Of a DNA stretch of 64,000 nt, positions 61,885 to 64,000 are shown piece by piece. A model generated the notes under the pieces. That model searched no databases, was not told the origin of the DNA, and saw nothing but the letters and a program-made list of their open reading frames with translations. Each line of letters starts with the position of its first letter. The stretch's first letter is position 1. The position numbers and the translations under genes were made by a program. Origin of the DNA: Mycobacterium marinum (lineage in GTDB: Bacteria; Actinomycetota; Actinomycetes; Mycobacteriales; Mycobacteriaceae); the NCBI RefSeq assembly GCF_003391395.1, contig NZ_CP024190.1:3472001-3536000 (forward strand), read 5' to 3'.

Positions 61885-64000
61885 CTACCCGGCGTCAACT
61901 GCGACGACGCCGCGCCGGATGTCATTGATCGCGCGCTTTGCGGCGGCCCGCACTTCGGGGTCCGGGGCGGCATTGCGCACCTGGTCAAGCAGGTCGAGCA
62001 CCTGGCGGCACCAGCGCACGAAATCCCCCGCTGACAAGGGAGAACCGGGGCCCTCGATGTCCGCGGCGGCCAATGCCGCCGACAGGTCCCCGGTGCGCGC
62101 CCAGCGATAAACGACGTTGACAAAGCCATCGTCGGGTTCGCGGCTTTGGCCGATCCGGTGCGCTTGTTCGTCGGCACGCAGCGCCACCGACAGCCGCGAC
62201 GTCTGGATGAGCGCCTGACGCAACCGCGGCGTCGGCGCCTCGACCCCGGGACGGCCACCGCCACCGTCACTGCCGCGCGTTTCGTAGAGCACGCAGGACA
62301 CCACCGCCGCCAGCTCCGGCGGCTTCAACCCCGCCCACGCGCCGGTGCGCAAGCACTCGGCCACCAACAGATCACTCTCGCTGTAGATCCGCGCCAACAA
62401 GCGGCCATCATCGGTGACCCGAGGATCATCGGCTGGGCCGTGGATGTACTCACGCTCGGTGAGCAGGCCGACGATCCGGTCGAACGTGCGAGCCAACGAA
62501 TTGGTGGCGGCGGCGACCTTGTTCTCCAGCTGCGCGTTGTCCCGTTCGATGCGCAGGTAACGCTCGGCTTGACGGATCTGGCTTTCGACTCCGGGCGCGT
62601 TGTGGCAGGGATGCCGGCGCAGTTTTTCGCGGAGCGACGCCAGATCGGGATCGTGCGGCGCTCGCGTCTTCTCGCGGCGGGCCGCCGGCGCCGTCATACC
62701 CGCGGCGGCCGACCGCAGTGCCGAGGCCAGATCGCGGCGGACCCGCGGCTGGCGATGTTCGACACGCTTGGGCAGTGTCATCGATCCGACCGGCGGCGAC
62801 TCGCCGGTGTAGTCGGCCGACGAAATCCGCCCAGCCCACCGGTTTTCGGTCAGCACCAACGGCCTCGGGTCGGAGCTGTCGCGGGCGGATTCCAGCACCA
62901 CTGCCAGCCCGCCACGGCGTCCGTGCGTGATGGTGATGATGTCTCCCTTGCGCAGCGCGGCCAGCGCTTCGCTGGCCTCCTGCCGACGCTGCAGCCGGGA
63001 TGCACGGGCCTGGGATCGCTCCATCTCGGTCACCCGCGCACGCATCCGGGCATAGTCCAGGATCGGCGCGTCGGGCCCACCGAGCTCGGCGGCCAGCTCG
63101 TCGAGCATCTCCTTGCCCCGCTCAATGCCGCGGACCAGGCCCACCACGGATCGGTCGGCCTGGTACTGGGCGAACGATTGTTCCAACAGCCGATGCGCCT
63201 GCTCCGGGCCCATGTGCTGCACCAGGTTGATCGTCATGTTGTACGACGGGGCAAACGAACTGCGCAGCGGGAAGGTGCGGGTCGAGGCCAGCCCGGCCAC
63301 CGCCGACGGATCGGCGTTTTCGTCGGTGGGATGCCAGAGCACGACGGCGTGGCCCTCGACATCGATACCGCGACGACCGGCGCGCCCGGTCAGCTGCGTG
63401 TACTCCCCCGGCGTCAGCGGGACGTGCTGCTCACCGTTGAACTTCACCAACCGTTCCAGCACCACGGTGCGCGCGGGCATGTTGATGCCCAGCGCCAAGG
63501 TCTCGGTGGCGAAAACGGCTTTGACCAAGCCGGCGGTGAACAGTTCCTCAACGGTGTGCCGAAACGCCGGCAGCATCCCGGCATGGTGGGCGGCCAGGCC
63601 GCGCAGCAGCCCCTCGCGCCACTCGTAGTAGCCCAGTACCGCCAGGTCGTCGTCCTCCAGATCGCCGCACCGGTGATCGATCACCTCGGCGATTTGGGCG
63701 CGTTCCTCCTCGCTGGTCAGCCGCAGCGGTGAACGCAGGCACTGCTGGACCGCCGCATCACAACCAGCCCGGGAGAACACGAAGGTGATCGCCGGCAACA
63801 GACCCGCCGAATCCAGGGTCGCGATGACGTCCGGGCGGGGCGGCGGGCGGTAAAAGCGCGGCCGGCCCCCTCTGCCGTATCCGCCGCGTCCAGACCGACG
63901 CGGCTCCCAGTCCGACATCCGATCCGCCTCGCGGCGATGCGCGATGTGGCGCAACAGGTCCGGGTTGACGCGCGCCTGACGACTCGAACCCGCCGGTTTG
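61885..64000 (-). CDS. helY: ATP-dependent DEVH-type helicase HelY (5' part outside window)
   Basis: The C-terminal ~705 residues of HelY (906 aa in M. tuberculosis Rv2092c, as remembered). The frame stays open to the window edge, so the N-terminal ATPase lobe with Walker A and DEVH is beyond 64000. Visible are the second RecA lobe (PAITFVFSRAGCDAAVQQCL), VKAVFATETLALGINMPART, and motif VI QLTGRAGRRGID, followed by the Ski2/Mtr4-like C-terminal helical domain. Such helicases are linked to RNA decay or DNA repair. A TTG at 63954 begins one listed frame but is internal, since upstream codons continue the protein. Confidence 0.93.
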   Translation of the reverse strand, partial: KPAGSSRQARVNPDLLRHIAHRREADRMSDWEPRRSGRGGYGRGGRPRFYRPPPRPDVIATLDSAGLLPAITFVFSRAGCDAAVQQCLRSPLRLTSEEERAQIAEVIDHRCGDLEDDDLAVLGYYEWREGLLRGLAAHHAGMLPAFRHTVEELFTAGLVKAVFATETLALGINMPARTVVLERLVKFNGEQHVPLTPGEYTQLTGRAGRRGIDVEGHAVVLWHPTDENADPSAVAGLASTRTFPLRSSFAPSYNMTINLVQHMGPEQAHRLLEQSFAQYQADRSVVGLVRGIERGKEMLDELAAELGGPDAPILDYARMRARVTEMERSQARASRLQRRQEASEALAALRKGDIITITHGRRGGLAVVLESARDSSDPRPLVLTENRWAGRISSADYTGESPPVGSMTLPKRVEHRQPRVRRDLASALRSAAAGMTAPAARREKTRAPHDPDLASLREKLRRHPCHNAPGVESQIRQAERYLRIERDNAQLENKVAAATNSLARTFDRIVGLLTEREYIHGPADDPRVTDDGRLLARIYSESDLLVAECLRTGAWAGLKPPELAAVVSCVLYETRGSDGGGGRPGVEAPTPRLRQALIQTSRLSVALRADEQAHRIGQSREPDDGFVNVVYRWARTGDLSAALAAADIEGPGSPLSAGDFVRWCRQVLDLLDQVRNAAPDPEVRAAAKRAINDIRRGVVAVDAG

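Noticed and set aside
1..64000. CRISPR arrays, tRNA or rRNA genes
   Set aside because: No regularly spaced direct repeats and no tRNA-like cloverleaf or rRNA motifs were noticed. The only long palindrome is the single one at 11530-11589.

Overview
This is a high-GC slow-growing Mycobacterium chromosome segment. It is close to M. tuberculosis but not a member of its complex. The backbone follows the M. tuberculosis Rv2049c-Rv2092c order: rbpA, ppm1, lnt, Rv2052c-Rv2054, Rv2061c, cobN, cobG-cobH-cobIJ, Rv2067c, blaC, sigC, cobK-cobM-cobL, Rv2073c-Rv2075c, Rv2082-Rv2083, pepE, Rv2090, Rv2091c and helY. Evidence against the complex itself: several substitutions in RbpA, separate lnt and ppm1 genes (one fused gene in M. 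tuberculosis), and several accessory blocks in the gaps. Orthologue names come from remembered protein sequences and gene order; no search was run.

Layout. 1-6.6 kb: end of a zinc-ribbon gene, rbpA, the lipoprotein/mannosyl-lipid genes lnt and ppm1, an amidohydrolase, fxsA and a dienelactone hydrolase. 6.8-11.1 kb: DUF389 protein, ThrE-type exporter and a PfpI-like protein, where M. tuberculosis carries alternative ribosomal protein genes. 11.1-26.3 kb: cobN and cobGHI(J), separated by an 8-kb insert with a membrane protein, a sulfite-oxidase-fold enzyme, an SDR/DUF2236 pair and two divergent cyclase-like genes. 26.3-36.8 kb: methyltransferase, an MmpS/MmpL pair, blaC, sigC, the compact cobL-cobM-cobK operon, and Rv2073c/Rv2074 homologues. 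The window therefore carries much of the aerobic corrin pathway (CobG, I, J, M, K, L, H and the chelatase subunit CobN).

37-58.7 kb is the accessory part. It holds a collapsed PPE gene, a PLC-like exported protein, a large alanine-rich protein with a lipoprotein partner (whose tandem copy has decayed), an IS3-type transposase remnant, a three-gene operon of Rv2082/Rv2083-type proteins, a JetA-JetB-JetC (Wadjet-type SMC) operon with no jetD beside it, and a CpnT-like polymorphic toxin with a C-terminal domain I cannot assign plus an adjacent small putative immunity gene. An alpha/beta hydrolase follows. 58.8-64 kb returns to backbone: pepE, a 5'-3' exonuclease, a DUF4333 membrane protein and the C-terminal part of HelY, which runs off the right edge.

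I saw no tRNA, rRNA, CRISPR array or intact insertion sequence. The most interesting loci are the jetD-less Wadjet-like operon, the CpnT-like toxin/immunity pair, and the effector-like gene with a duplicated lipoprotein.
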